Below are positions 44,901 through 52,883 of a DNA stretch of 64,000 nucleotides, one piece after another. Source of the stretch: Aurantimicrobium minutum (lineage in GTDB: Bacteria > Actinomycetota > Actinomycetes > Actinomycetales > Microbacteriaceae); assembly GCF_002355535.1 (NCBI RefSeq), contig NZ_AP017457.1, positions 124,001-188,000 on the forward strand, read 5' to 3'. A program made the translations under genes and the position numbers. Positions within the stretch are counted from its first letter, which is position 1; each line of letters starts with the position of its first letter. The notes beneath the pieces were generated by a model. The model made no database searches. It was not told the DNA's origin and saw only the letters and a program-made list of their open reading frames with translations.

Positions 44901-45721
44901 TTGAAGTCATCTGCAGCCAGCTTGTTGGTGCGAGCTTTGACAACGAGATCTTCATAAGCAGCAAGAAATTCACCGAAAGTCATCGTGTCTGCACGCTTGA
45001 TGCCAGGAACCATGAGTGCACGTGTGCCGTCAGGCTTGGGAACGTCAACAGCAAGGCCAAGGGTTACGTGAGCAGGGGAAACCAGCGCTGGCTTGCCATC
45101 TACCTCGTCGTAGTAGACGTTCTGGCTGGGGAAGGACTTGAGAGCTTGAACCAAAGCCCAGCCAATGATGTGGGTGAAAGAAACCTTACCACCGCGGGTG
45201 CGCTTGAGATGGTTGTTGATAACAATGCGGTTATCAATAAGAAGCTTGGCGGGTATTGCACGGACGCTTGTTGCTGTGGGAACAGTCAAAGACTGGTCCA
45301 TGTTCGCTGCCAAAGTCTTTGGCATGCCCTTGAGGATTGTGACAACGTCCTCTTCCTCAGATTCTGCGGCGGAGAAGTCTTGTGCAATAACAGGCGCGTC
45401 TGCAGGAATAGGGGCGGATTGTGCCGGGCGTGAGGTTGTGGTCGCTACTGGTTGAGTCTCAGTGCCTGTTGTTGGGGCGGGTGCAGGTGCTTGAGTTTGC
45501 GTTGGTGCTGGAGTAGCGAGGGAGGTGAAACCAGACTTAGCCGCGTATTTCTCAAGGGTCGGCCACCATGTCGGGTCAACTGAATTTTTGTCTACGACGA
45601 AGCGCTCGTAGAGCTCCTCGACCATCCATTCATTAGCGCCGAATTCATCGGCTGCACCGCCATTTTCAGTCTGGTTCGACACAGCTAAAGTCGCCCACTC
45701 TCCATTGATGTATTTTGTCAA
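41990..45721 (-). CDS. odhA: Multifunctional 2-oxoglutarate dehydrogenase E2-E1 (Kgd/OdhA)
   Basis: A 1243-residue fusion typical of Actinobacteria. After a short N-terminal helix and a Pro/Thr/Ala linker comes an E2-type succinyltransferase domain (about 120-360) with LTSTYDHRVIQGAGSGEFL, then the thiamine-diphosphate E1 domain with GIGMAHRGRLNVLTNIAGK, HGDAAMAGQGVV, and GRRGHNEGDDPSMTQP. No lipoyl domain is present, as expected; that comes from the pyruvate dehydrogenase E2. It makes succinyl-CoA in the TCA cycle and is usually controlled by an OdhI/GarA FHA protein. The frame starts with TTG at 45721; GTG at 45682 is an alternative. Confidence 0.95.
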   Translation of the reverse strand: MTKYINGEWATLAVSNQTENGGAADEFGANEWMVEELYERFVVDKNSVDPTWWPTLEKYAAKSGFTSLATPAPTQTQAPAPAPTTGTETQPVATTTSRPAQSAPIPADAPVIAQDFSAAESEEEDVVTILKGMPKTLAANMDQSLTVPTATSVRAIPAKLLIDNRIVINNHLKRTRGGKVSFTHIIGWALVQALKSFPSQNVYYDEVDGKPALVSPAHVTLGLAVDVPKPDGTRALMVPGIKRADTMTFGEFLAAYEDLVVKARTNKLAADDFKGITVSLTNPGGIGTVHSVPRLMKGQGCIIGAGALDYPAEFQGASEETLIDLAVSKVLTLTSTYDHRVIQGAGSGEFLKIVHELLIGQRNFYEDIFAALRIPYVPIHWSTDVSVNLGSAIDKTARVQELINAYRVRGHLMADIDPLEYKQRTHPDLEIETHGLTFWDLDREFVTGGIGGTRTAPLRKILGILRDSYCRTVGLEYMHIQDPEQRKWIQEKVERPYEKPGHDEQMRILGKLNEAEAFETFLQTKYVGQKRFSLEGGESVIPLLDEILQDAATAELDGVGIGMAHRGRLNVLTNIAGKTYGQIFREFEGTQDPKSVQGSGDVKYHLGTEGIFTSAEGKTIPVSLAANPSHLETVNTVLQGIVRAKQDLKPIGTFTTLPILIHGDAAMAGQGVVLEGLQMSQLRGYRIGGTVHIVINNQVGFTTLPEASRTSVYATDVAKTIQAPIWHVNGDDPEAVARVGRLAFEFRQRFNKDVVIDLVCYRRRGHNEGDDPSMTQPLMYNLIEAKRSVRRLYTEALVGRGDITQEEFDKAQADFQAQLETAFAETHAAQTGTHTTVGANDTVTGGALLSNEVLTPATTGVDISVIHRIGDAFNNVPEGFTVHSKLQQLLAKRLEMSRNGDIDWGFGELLAFGSILLEGKPVRLTGQDVRRGTFVQRHAVFHDRENGQEWLPLLNLSENQGRFWIYDSLLSEYAVLGYEYGYSVQREDALVLWEAQFGDFADGAQTVIDEYISSSEQKWGQRSSVVMLLPHGYEGQGPDHSSARIERFLQLCAEDNMIVARPSTPASYFHLLRRQAYSQPRKPLIVFTPKAMLRLRGASSNVEDFTTGVFEPVIDDPRQLDRNAVKRVILTAGKPYHDLVAELEKAPNPEIAVVRLEQFYPAPMQQLNAVLATYPNAELVWFQDEPANQGAWPFMLMEVSPQLEGRVLRNVSRHASASPAVGSAKRHAVEAAEILSRVLSLQL

Positions 45722-45776
45722 TCTTCACAGGATTGATCCGCTAGTAAATCTTAACGCGAAATTTGCAGGCAGATTT

Positions 45777-46733
45777 TCATTCCTGATTTATTTGTTCTAA
45801 ATCAGCAAGGACCATCCGCTTTATCATTTCTGGGAATAAAACTCTTGGTTTCCAGCCAAGATCATTACGAATTAACTCTGCATTACCAACAACAATTTTG
45901 CTTTCAGTTTTTCTGATTAATGTGGGATCAATTTCTACATATTTATTCCAATCAGAAATTCCGATGCACCCGAATGCAATTTGAACAAATTCTTCAATTG
46001 TGTGTGCTTCGCCAGTTGCAATTACATAATCTCTTGGATTGGGGCTCTCAGCCATAAGCCGAAGTGCGTGTGCGTAATCGGGCGCCCAACCCCAGTCACG
46101 AGAAACAGTTATGTCTCCGAGCATTATTTTGTCTTGAAGGCCTTTTGAAATTCTTGCTACGCCCTTAGTGATTTTTCTTGTTACGAAGGTTTCAGGTCGT
46201 CTGGGCGATTCGTGATTGAACAAAATAGCGTTTGACGCGTTTATTCCACTTGCCTTGTATGAATTCGTGATGACATGTGCTGCAGCTTTAGAGGCACCGT
46301 ATGGGTTCGAGGGGCTAAGTTTGGATTGTTCTACAATCGGAACACAAGTGGATAATCCAAAAATTTCAGAACTTGAAGCCTGAATAAATGAAATTTTGTG
46401 AAAACGTTCAATTTCTATTTTGGAAATTGTGTCGAGGATATTCACCACAGGCATCACGTTTGTATCGAAGGTGAGTAGTGGATTTTCCCAAGAAGTTGAA
46501 ACAGAACTCACCGCAGCAAGGTTGATAACAACATCTGGAAGTATCTCGTGTATTTTTTTTTGTGTTGCTGCCCTATCCAGCAAGTCAAGTTCATGGAGAT
46601 AGACACCAGGCATTTTTCCGTGAGGTAACGCTCCGGTTGACAATCCGTGTACTTCCCAGCCGATTTCTGAGAACTCCTGAGCTAGGTAGCTTCCTGTTTG
46701 TCCGGTAATTCCAGTAATAAGTGCTTTGTGCAT
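45777..46733 (-). CDS. GDP-mannose 4,6-dehydratase paralogue (extended SDR)
   Basis: A 318-residue SDR enzyme starting HKALITGITGQTGSYLAQEF. It keeps the dehydratase-type catalytic group (ASSSEIFG with Glu, and the pair Tyr/Lys in YGASK) and the substrate-binding segments LFNHESPRRPETFVTRKI and RDWGWAPDYAHALRL characteristic of Gmd. It is clearly related to the upstream gmd but strongly diverged. It could act on another GDP-hexose or have become a reductase or epimerase acting on the Gmd product. GTG at 46739 is an alternative start that would nearly touch the gmd stop. Confidence 0.8.
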   Translation of the reverse strand: MHKALITGITGQTGSYLAQEFSEIGWEVHGLSTGALPHGKMPGVYLHELDLLDRAATQKKIHEILPDVVINLAAVSSVSTSWENPLLTFDTNVMPVVNILDTISKIEIERFHKISFIQASSSEIFGLSTCVPIVEQSKLSPSNPYGASKAAAHVITNSYKASGINASNAILFNHESPRRPETFVTRKITKGVARISKGLQDKIMLGDITVSRDWGWAPDYAHALRLMAESPNPRDYVIATGEAHTIEEFVQIAFGCIGISDWNKYVEIDPTLIRKTESKIVVGNAELIRNDLGWKPRVLFPEMIKRMVLADLEQINQE

Positions 46734-46739
46734 GAGCAC

Positions 46740-47723
46740 TCAAGTTTTCAAATCTTGTTGCTGAGCCACATCGCTCTCAACCATCATTTGTACAAGCTCG
46801 GAGAAGGACACCTTAGGCTCCCAGCCTAGAACCTCTTTGGCTTTTGTAGCGTTACCAATCAGAAGATCCACTTCAGCGGGGCGCATGAATTTGGAATCCT
46901 GTTTGACGTATTTACTCCAGTCCGATATGCCCACCACAGCAAATGCTTCGTTGAGGAATTCTTTGATCGAATGAGCCTCTCCAGTTGAAACTACGTAGTC
47001 ATCTCCTTGTGGCTGTTGAAGCATTCTCCACATAGCGTCGACGTAGTCACCCGCGAAGCCCCAATCTCGCTTTGCATCTAGGTTGCCAAGGATAATTTCT
47101 GATTGAAGACCGAGATGAATTCTAGCCACGGATTGAGAAATTTTACGGGTTACGAATTCAGGTCCCCTTCTTGGAGATTCATGATTGAACAGAATCCCAC
47201 TTGACGCATGCATGCCGTAAGATTCCCTGTAGTTGATGGTCATGTAGTGTCCAAAAGTTTTTGCTACACCATAGGGCGAGCGTGGCCACAGAAGAGTGGA
47301 CTCTGTTTGAGGAACTGCTTGAACTTTGCCAAACATTTCTGAGCTCGAAGCTTGGTAGAAACGCACTTTTTCAATGTCATCACCGGCGAATAAGCGTGTC
47401 GCCTCAAGAATGTTTAGAACACCTTTGCCAGTAACGTCAGAGGTAAGGCTTGCATTTTCCCAGGAGTAAGCAACAAAAGAAATAGCACCTAAGTTATAAA
47501 TTTCATCAGGATTTGAGATTTCTAGGACTCTAACCAAAGATGCCACGTCTGTGAGATCGCCAGTAATTAACTTAACTTCAGGAAGGGTATTCCTTACTAA
47601 ATCAAGTTTGGGATTGTTCTGACCCCGGATTAGACCGTAAACCTCATACTTTTTGGAGAGAAGAAGCTCTGCAAGGTAAAGGCCATCCTGACCAGTTATT
47701 CCGGTAATAAGTGCGGTTGGCAT
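46740..47723 (-). CDS. gmd: GDP-mannose 4,6-dehydratase
   Basis: A 327-residue NADP-dependent enzyme forming GDP-4-keto-6-deoxymannose, precursor of GDP-rhamnose, GDP-fucose or related 6-deoxy sugars. Signatures are ITGITGQDGLYLAELLL, ASSSEMFGKVQ with the catalytic Glu, YGVAKTFGHYM with Tyr and Lys, FNHESPRRGPEFVTRKI and RDWGFAGDYVDAMW. It is a little shorter than many Gmd proteins. The start has an AAGGA site. It is followed directly by its paralogue and diverges from the ABC exporter genes. No separate reductase is nearby. Confidence 0.9.
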   Translation of the reverse strand: MPTALITGITGQDGLYLAELLLSKKYEVYGLIRGQNNPKLDLVRNTLPEVKLITGDLTDVASLVRVLEISNPDEIYNLGAISFVAYSWENASLTSDVTGKGVLNILEATRLFAGDDIEKVRFYQASSSEMFGKVQAVPQTESTLLWPRSPYGVAKTFGHYMTINYRESYGMHASSGILFNHESPRRGPEFVTRKISQSVARIHLGLQSEIILGNLDAKRDWGFAGDYVDAMWRMLQQPQGDDYVVSTGEAHSIKEFLNEAFAVVGISDWSKYVKQDSKFMRPAEVDLLIGNATKAKEVLGWEPKVSFSELVQMMVESDVAQQQDLKT

Positions 47724-47923
47724 AATTGTGTGTCCTTATAGTTGTAGGTTTCTATACTTTCAGAGCTAGGAATGAAAAATAGGCATTTGAGATTAATGTT
47801 TGGATTTTTGTCGGATTCCAGGGACTTAAGCTTTTGATTCGTAGTGGAGTAGAGTCTTAGAGAAGTTGCCGATAGAGTCATGCAATTTCGGCTGCGGATT
47901 AATTGAAAGAGGAAAAGTTTTTT

Positions 47924-48763
47924 ATGAAAATGTTCTTCCTCGACATGGTCAATGCACGTGAACTTCTGCTAAATCTGACGCTTCGCGAGGTACGAGGAAA
48001 ATACAAACGAACTGTCTTTGGTCAATTGTGGTCATTTGCAAATCCACTGGCACTAATGCTCGTTTACACTTTTGTTTTCTCAATTGTTTTTAAAATTCAA
48101 CCCGCGCCCGGCGATCCAAGTGGATTATCAGCATTTCCGCTATGGCTTTTGTGCGGTCTTTTGCCTTGGCTATTTTTTGCAACTTCCGTCACCACAGGAA
48201 CAGCTTCGCTAGTAGCAAATGCGGGTTTGATTCAAAAAGTTTACTTTTTCAGAGCTGTTCTTCCGGTTTCTTCAATTCTGGCAGCCGGGTATAACTGGCT
48301 TTTTGAAATGGGAATCTTGATTATTGTGCTTTTGCTTTTTGGGGCAAAACTATGGATATGGCTCCCACTAATCATTTTGACAATGGTGCTGCTTGCCATT
48401 TTTGCTGCAGGCATCGCAATGATGTTGTCAATTGCAAATGCATATTTCAGAGACGTAGAGCATTTTTTGGTACTGATTCTCCAAATTTGGTTTTTCTTAA
48501 ATCCCATAATGTACCCAATGAGCCTGGTGCAAACCCAGTCAGATAAAGTTGGACCTCTACTGGGCACAAACATAACCATTTATGATTTGTATCAATGGAA
48601 CCCTATGGAGCGGTTTATCGTTGTTTTTAGAGAGTTGTTATACGACAACAGGATGCCTTCAGCCGACAGCCTCATCTTTATCCTTTTGGCTTCGTTGATT
48701 TCTTTCGCGGCTGGACTGTTAATTTTCAGGAAAAACGAACCCAAATTAGCTGAGGTGCTCTAG
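47924..48763 (+). CDS. wzm: ABC-2 type polysaccharide export permease (Wzm/TagG)
   Basis: A 279-residue integral membrane protein with six helices. The N-terminal amphipathic stretch LTLREVRGKYKRTVFGQLWSF is the hallmark of polysaccharide and teichoic-acid export permeases. ATG at 47924 has GAAAGAGG upstream; a TTG at 47903 in the same frame is less likely. It pairs with the ATPase that begins at its stop codon. It would export a lipid-linked finished glycan across the cytoplasmic membrane. Confidence 0.9.
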   Translation: MKMFFLDMVNARELLLNLTLREVRGKYKRTVFGQLWSFANPLALMLVYTFVFSIVFKIQPAPGDPSGLSAFPLWLLCGLLPWLFFATSVTTGTASLVANAGLIQKVYFFRAVLPVSSILAAGYNWLFEMGILIIVLLLFGAKLWIWLPLIILTMVLLAIFAAGIAMMLSIANAYFRDVEHFLVLILQIWFFLNPIMYPMSLVQTQSDKVGPLLGTNITIYDLYQWNPMERFIVVFRELLYDNRMPSADSLIFILLASLISFAAGLLIFRKNEPKLAEVL

Positions 48764-49494
48764 TGGCGGCAATCGAGGTCAATAACGTCTCTAAAAAGTT
48801 CAAACTTTTTCATGAAAGAAACCAAACAATCAAATCTGCATTAATGAGGGGGAGGATTTCTAAACATGACGAATTTTGGGCACTTCAAAACGTTAGTTTT
48901 GAGATTCCAACTGGCTCTACTTTTGGCCTTATAGGTAGTAATGGGTCTGGTAAGTCAACTTTGTTGAAGATTCTCTCAAGAATCTACACACCTACCTCAG
49001 GCCGGATAACGTACTCCGGTAAAATGTCAGCCTTGTTAGAAGTGGGCTCAGGATTCCACCATGAACTTTCAGGGAGAGAGAACATTTACCTAAACGGCTC
49101 AATTTTAGGAATGTCACGAAAAGAAATCGATAGAAAGTTTGATGAAATCGTCGATTTTTCGGGAGTCGAAGCATTCCTCGATCAACCGGTAAAAAATTAT
49201 TCTTCAGGTATGTATGTGCGTCTTGGGTTTTCTGTAGCAATTAGTGTCCAGCCAGAAATTTTAATTGTTGATGAAGTTTTGGCGGTTGGGGATGCCGAAT
49301 TTCAGGAAAAGTGCTTACTTAAGTTCTCTCAGTTGAAGCATGACGGCAAAACCGTTGTGCTTGTTACACACTCGATGGCTTCTGTTGTTGAAATGTGCGA
49401 CCAGGCGGCATGGCTTGAAAAGGGCGTTCTCCAAACGGTTGGACCTGCAAAGCAAACAGTGAAGAAATACCTTAAATCAATCAAAACTGCCTGA
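48763..49494 (+). CDS. wzt: ABC polysaccharide export ATPase (Wzt/TagH)
   Basis: A 243-residue nucleotide-binding subunit. Walker A GSNGSGKST, signature YSSGMYVRLGFS, Walker B ILIVDEVLAVGD and the H-loop THSMAS are all present. The form YSSGMYVRLGF is typical of the O-antigen/teichoic-acid exporter group. There is no C-terminal carbohydrate-binding extension, so chain-end recognition like that of long Wzt proteins is not expected. GTG at 48763 overlaps the stop of the permease gene. Confidence 0.93.
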   Translation: MAAIEVNNVSKKFKLFHERNQTIKSALMRGRISKHDEFWALQNVSFEIPTGSTFGLIGSNGSGKSTLLKILSRIYTPTSGRITYSGKMSALLEVGSGFHHELSGRENIYLNGSILGMSRKEIDRKFDEIVDFSGVEAFLDQPVKNYSSGMYVRLGFSVAISVQPEILIVDEVLAVGDAEFQEKCLLKFSQLKHDGKTVVLVTHSMASVVEMCDQAAWLEKGVLQTVGPAKQTVKKYLKSIKTA

Positions 49495-49516
49495 TTGATG
49501 CGGTTCTAAGACCCAC

Positions 49517-51544
49517 TCAATTTTCAAACCAACCTGCTATGTCAACTACGACATCCGCTGATCCGCCAATTGCTTTATTATCAATGACAATTGTCCCGTC
49601 AGAACCAACACGTAAAATCACCATATTTGGGACTATGACATCAGGTACAAAGTTAAGGTTTGAGGTGTTTGGCGGAAATTCTCCTCCAGGATAAGCAGTC
49701 AAATTACCGCCGAAAGTTGGTCGTACCACTGTTACATTCACAGCAACTGCAGTAACCCCTGTAGTTGGAATTCCTCCGCGTCCGAGGACTTTTACCTTAA
49801 ACGCTGAACCTCCAGAAACCCGTCCAGTGTTTTGGTATTGGCCATCAATGGTTGTGTAGTTTGGTCGAGAATCAGCAATTCTCACAGGAGACACAGGGTG
49901 ATAGTCACCATTGCTTGGTAACCAAGCGCTTACGTCTACCACAATGTCTGTAGCGCCCGATACGGCACCATTTCTAAGAGTTACTGAACCATCCGCTCCA
50001 ACTTTTACCACAACCATGTTTGGAACAGTTTGACCTGCGACAAAATTCAAATTTGACGCATTTGGAACGTTCTCACCGGTCGGATATGCGGTCAGGTGAC
50101 CATTTGAGGTTGAGTTAACAGAAGTTACGTTCAGGACAACCGAACCAACTCCGGAAGCTGGAATTCCTGCCCGCCCAAGAACGGGAATTCTTAGGTCTCC
50201 CCCGGCAGCTAGTGGCCCAGTTTGTTGTAGTTGGCCATCAACTGTTTGATAACTAGTTCTGGTATCAACAATTCGTGAAGGCGAAAACGATGTAATTGTC
50301 CCTGTTGGTGGCAACCAACCAGCTACGTCAACAATTAAATGAGTCTGCCCATTCAGTGCTCCATTGAGGATTGAGATTGTTCCGTCTGAGCCAACCTTTG
50401 TGATAACGAGGTTTGGAACAATCTGTCCTGCCACAAAATTAACATTTGAAGAGTTGGGCAAAGTCTCCCCCGTTGGATAAACGGTTAAGTGACCATTTCC
50501 ACCGGGGTTCACGGCTGTTACATTGACAACTACAGATCCAACTCCTGCTGAAGGCACTCCACCTCTACCCAAGACGGGAATCTTAATTGTCGAGCCAGCT
50601 GCTACAGGTCCAACATTCTGTACTCTTCCATCTAATGTTGAGTACCCGGGCCTGGTGTCTGCAATTCTTTCGGGAGTAAACCAGTGAACTGGGGGTGGTG
50701 CGTCAAGTGTATTTCCGAACCAGTCATTGAAGAGTCTCCAGAAATTTCTGTTTCCATAAGCTGAGCAAGCATCACCTGTTCCATATAAGTTGTTCAGTGC
50801 TGCAGCGTTTGGCTGGTAAGGAGTGTAGTAGTACAGAGCAGCGGTCGCTCTATTTCTGATGAACACGGGCGAAGAGCCGCATGATCCACCCACCTGATAG
50901 AGAATGTTTGACCATGCTCCGACGGGGTACCAATTGAAGACACCGGTGCCGTATACCTGCATTTGCCTAGCCGCTGAATAAACCTGCTTAAAAAAACCGG
51001 CACTAGCTGTGCTACACGGAGCAGTGTCTGGGCAATTGAACCCAGTAGCACGTTCGTATTGAAGCAAATCCGGGAACGCATCAGTAATTAAAGATTGTTC
51101 TTTTTGAATAATTACAATCAAGACTTTTTGGCTGACATTACAAGCATTTCCGACTAACTGGATCATCTGTGCAGCAGTCATTCTTCCAGCAGGAATTGCC
51201 TTGCAAATCGAATCAGCAGCTGTACCAGGAACAAAATCTACGTAGTCTTTGAGGCAATTATCTGCATAACGAGTTCGAGTTCCGTTTGAGTAGATGAATA
51301 TGCCACCTTTGGGTTTACCTGGGTCACCTAATGCGCACCTCGGAACTTTCGAATTTAAGAAATTTTGAATTTCTCCAGCAGACATTGCGTATCCGTTATA
51401 AAAAACAGAATCGCTCATGATGAATCCAGGAATAAAGTCTGATCCGACTACTGCTTCTGCTTTTGAAGGTGGAGATAAGAATGAAAGTGCAGTAATCAGG
51501 GACAGGGTGGCAGCAATAATTCTCATGTACCGTTTTTTGGGCAA
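49517..51544 (-). CDS. Secreted protein with lysozyme-like domain and three 131-residue repeats
   Basis: A 675-residue exported protein with a signal peptide (about 1-30, cleavage near SKAEA). Residues about 35-280 resemble bacterial secreted glucosaminidase or lysozyme-like domains (segment VSQKVLIVIIQKEQSLITD, a conserved Glu region, and paired cysteines). Three copies of a beta-rich actinobacterial surface repeat follow with RIADTRPxY, PVLGRGGVP and VDVAGW motifs. The activity is not proven. TTG at 51544 has a GGAGGTG site; ATG at 51526 is the alternative. It probably acts on, or binds, the cell wall. Confidence 0.82.
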   Translation of the reverse strand: MPKKRYMRIIAATLSLITALSFLSPPSKAEAVVGSDFIPGFIMSDSVFYNGYAMSAGEIQNFLNSKVPRCALGDPGKPKGGIFIYSNGTRTRYADNCLKDYVDFVPGTAADSICKAIPAGRMTAAQMIQLVGNACNVSQKVLIVIIQKEQSLITDAFPDLLQYERATGFNCPDTAPCSTASAGFFKQVYSAARQMQVYGTGVFNWYPVGAWSNILYQVGGSCGSSPVFIRNRATAALYYYTPYQPNAAALNNLYGTGDACSAYGNRNFWRLFNDWFGNTLDAPPPVHWFTPERIADTRPGYSTLDGRVQNVGPVAAGSTIKIPVLGRGGVPSAGVGSVVVNVTAVNPGGNGHLTVYPTGETLPNSSNVNFVAGQIVPNLVITKVGSDGTISILNGALNGQTHLIVDVAGWLPPTGTITSFSPSRIVDTRTSYQTVDGQLQQTGPLAAGGDLRIPVLGRAGIPASGVGSVVLNVTSVNSTSNGHLTAYPTGENVPNASNLNFVAGQTVPNMVVVKVGADGSVTLRNGAVSGATDIVVDVSAWLPSNGDYHPVSPVRIADSRPNYTTIDGQYQNTGRVSGGSAFKVKVLGRGGIPTTGVTAVAVNVTVVRPTFGGNLTAYPGGEFPPNTSNLNFVPDVIVPNMVILRVGSDGTIVIDNKAIGGSADVVVDIAGWFEN
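49529..50686 (-). repeat. Three in-frame repeats of 131-codon period
   Basis: Within the secreted protein, residues 287-410, 418-541 and 549-672 align along their whole length with an exact period of 131 residues. The shared core includes SP.RIADTR, a DGQ..QN..G segment, IPVLGRGG, NVTAVN, GHLTAYPTGE, SNLNFVAGQ.VPN and VDVAGW. DNA copies lie at 50315-50686, 49922-50293 and 49529-49900 and are already diverged, so the duplication is old. Confidence 0.85.
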
Positions 51545-51651
51545 TGCTATGCACCTCCAACCTTTCCCTTAACTCTCAACCATATATTGAAAGTCTCAAA
51601 ATTTGCTGTAAACATGCAGCCTTTTGATTTCATGTAGCCTGAAGTTAACAG

Positions 51652-51724
51652 GCCCTCGTAGCTCAGGGGATAGAGCGTTGGTTTCCGGTACCAGAGGTCG
51701 GAGGTTCGAATCCTCTCGAGGGCA
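51652..51724 (+). tRNA. tRNA-Arg (anticodon CCG)
   Basis: A complete cloverleaf of 73 bases: acceptor GCCCTCG/CGAGGGC, D-arm GCTC/GAGC, anticodon stem TTGGT/ACCAG around loop TTCCGGT (anticodon CCG, codon CGG), and T-arm GGAGG-TTCGAAT-CCTCT. The 3' CCA is not encoded after the discriminator A. It stands alone between two minus-strand genes in the AT-rich locus. Confidence 0.95.
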
Positions 51725-51740
51725 CAACAACTCAAAATAG

Positions 51741-52883
51741 CTAGTGGACAATAACTTCCTCTAAGCAATATCCCAATAACGCAATTTCGGTTTCAGTGCT
51801 GGAACAAACCAGATAATCAAAATAGCTATTGTTCCATCGGTAGTAGTCAATCATTCTTGACGTCACAAATGCCCCTATCAAAGGCCGTTTTGGTCGGACT
51901 TTCCATAAAGATTTGAGCACTTGCGGAGAGATCGGAAAAGAACTTACGAGGAATAATTCCACGATTTCAATCTCTGGGCCTTCGTCAAAATAAATACTGT
52001 TTAGGGGCAAGAGTTTCCAGGAATTGTGGGAGTCTTTACAAAACATCCATGAGCTAAGCGAAAGTTCTGCCGCAAAACTGGGAAGTGTTTCACATATTCC
52101 TCTCCACATTTGCTTTCCAGTGGGGTTGTGCTCTGGAACTACGGATGTAAAACGCCTTGTTTGTGCATTCCGCCTTACTTGATTTGTTTTATATATATTT
52201 GCAACTTTATTTGAAATTGTGTCTTGGTTTGGATGGAGGCTATGGAAGTAAAGAGGCTGAGGAAGATAGGCCAATTCAAAAACCTCGGAGACCTTGAGAG
52301 CTAGATCCCAATCTTGAACTCCAGATGTGCCTTCCTCGAACATTCCCACTGATTCAATAGCTTTTTTGGAGACTATTTTCAAATGAGATGCAATCATGTG
52401 ATCGAGAAGAATTTCACTATGAGCTTCTCTACCTTTTCTGTGAAATTGGCCACCATATTGAACTAAATTCTCAATTTTGAGCTCATCTTTTTCAGAAACT
52501 TCAATTCGATCTGTAAAAACGTATTCTGAGGGGTTTTGTTTGAGGAATTGGAGCACAGTTTGGATAGCGTTTCCCGCCAGCCAATCATCACAATCTAGGA
52601 AGGCAATATATTCAGATTTGGAAGCACTTACTCCTGAATTCTGTGCTCCAACAATGCCAGTGTTTTCCTCGTGAAAAATCAGGGTAATAAACGGGTACTT
52701 TTCTGAAAACTCTGTAAGTAAAGATTTGATTTCTGGATCACTCGATGCATCGTCGACAATAATTAAGCCATCGGGGAGAACTGACTGGCTAAGTACACTT
52801 TGGATAGCTCGCCTAGTTTCATTTGGCCTGTTGAAGACTGGAATGAGTACGTCAATGCTTGCCATTTTGTAATTCAATTCCAT
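51741..52883 (-). CDS. Glycosyltransferase family 2
   Basis: A 380-residue protein with a GT-A domain starting ASIDVLIPVFNRPNETRRAIQSVL, the nucleotide-sugar segments IIVDDASSD and IAFLDCDDWLAGNAI, and TSGVQDWDLALKVSEVF near the acceptor site. The last 130 residues form a tail without similarity I can name. It adds a sugar to the growing surface polymer, donor unknown. Met7 (52865) is an alternative start closer to the usual N terminus. Its start overlaps the previous gene by 10 bases. Confidence 0.85.
   Translation of the reverse strand: MELNYKMASIDVLIPVFNRPNETRRAIQSVLSQSVLPDGLIIVDDASSDPEIKSLLTEFSEKYPFITLIFHEENTGIVGAQNSGVSASKSEYIAFLDCDDWLAGNAIQTVLQFLKQNPSEYVFTDRIEVSEKDELKIENLVQYGGQFHRKGREAHSEILLDHMIASHLKIVSKKAIESVGMFEEGTSGVQDWDLALKVSEVFELAYLPQPLYFHSLHPNQDTISNKVANIYKTNQVRRNAQTRRFTSVVPEHNPTGKQMWRGICETLPSFAAELSLSSWMFCKDSHNSWKLLPLNSIYFDEGPEIEIVELFLVSSFPISPQVLKSLWKVRPKRPLIGAFVTSRMIDYYRWNNSYFDYLVCSSTETEIALLGYCLEEVIVH

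Noticed and set aside
44207-45433. A 408-codon open frame on the plus strand opposite odhA
   Set aside because: Its composition is unlike a protein family, and the minus strand encodes a complete E2-E1 enzyme. Long antisense frames are expected in high-constraint genes.
51547-51768. A 73-codon minus-strand frame reading LERIRTSDLWYRKPTLYPLS
   Set aside because: It is the antisense of the tRNA-Arg gene. This kind of translation is a well-known false protein in databases; the cloverleaf explains the sequence completely.
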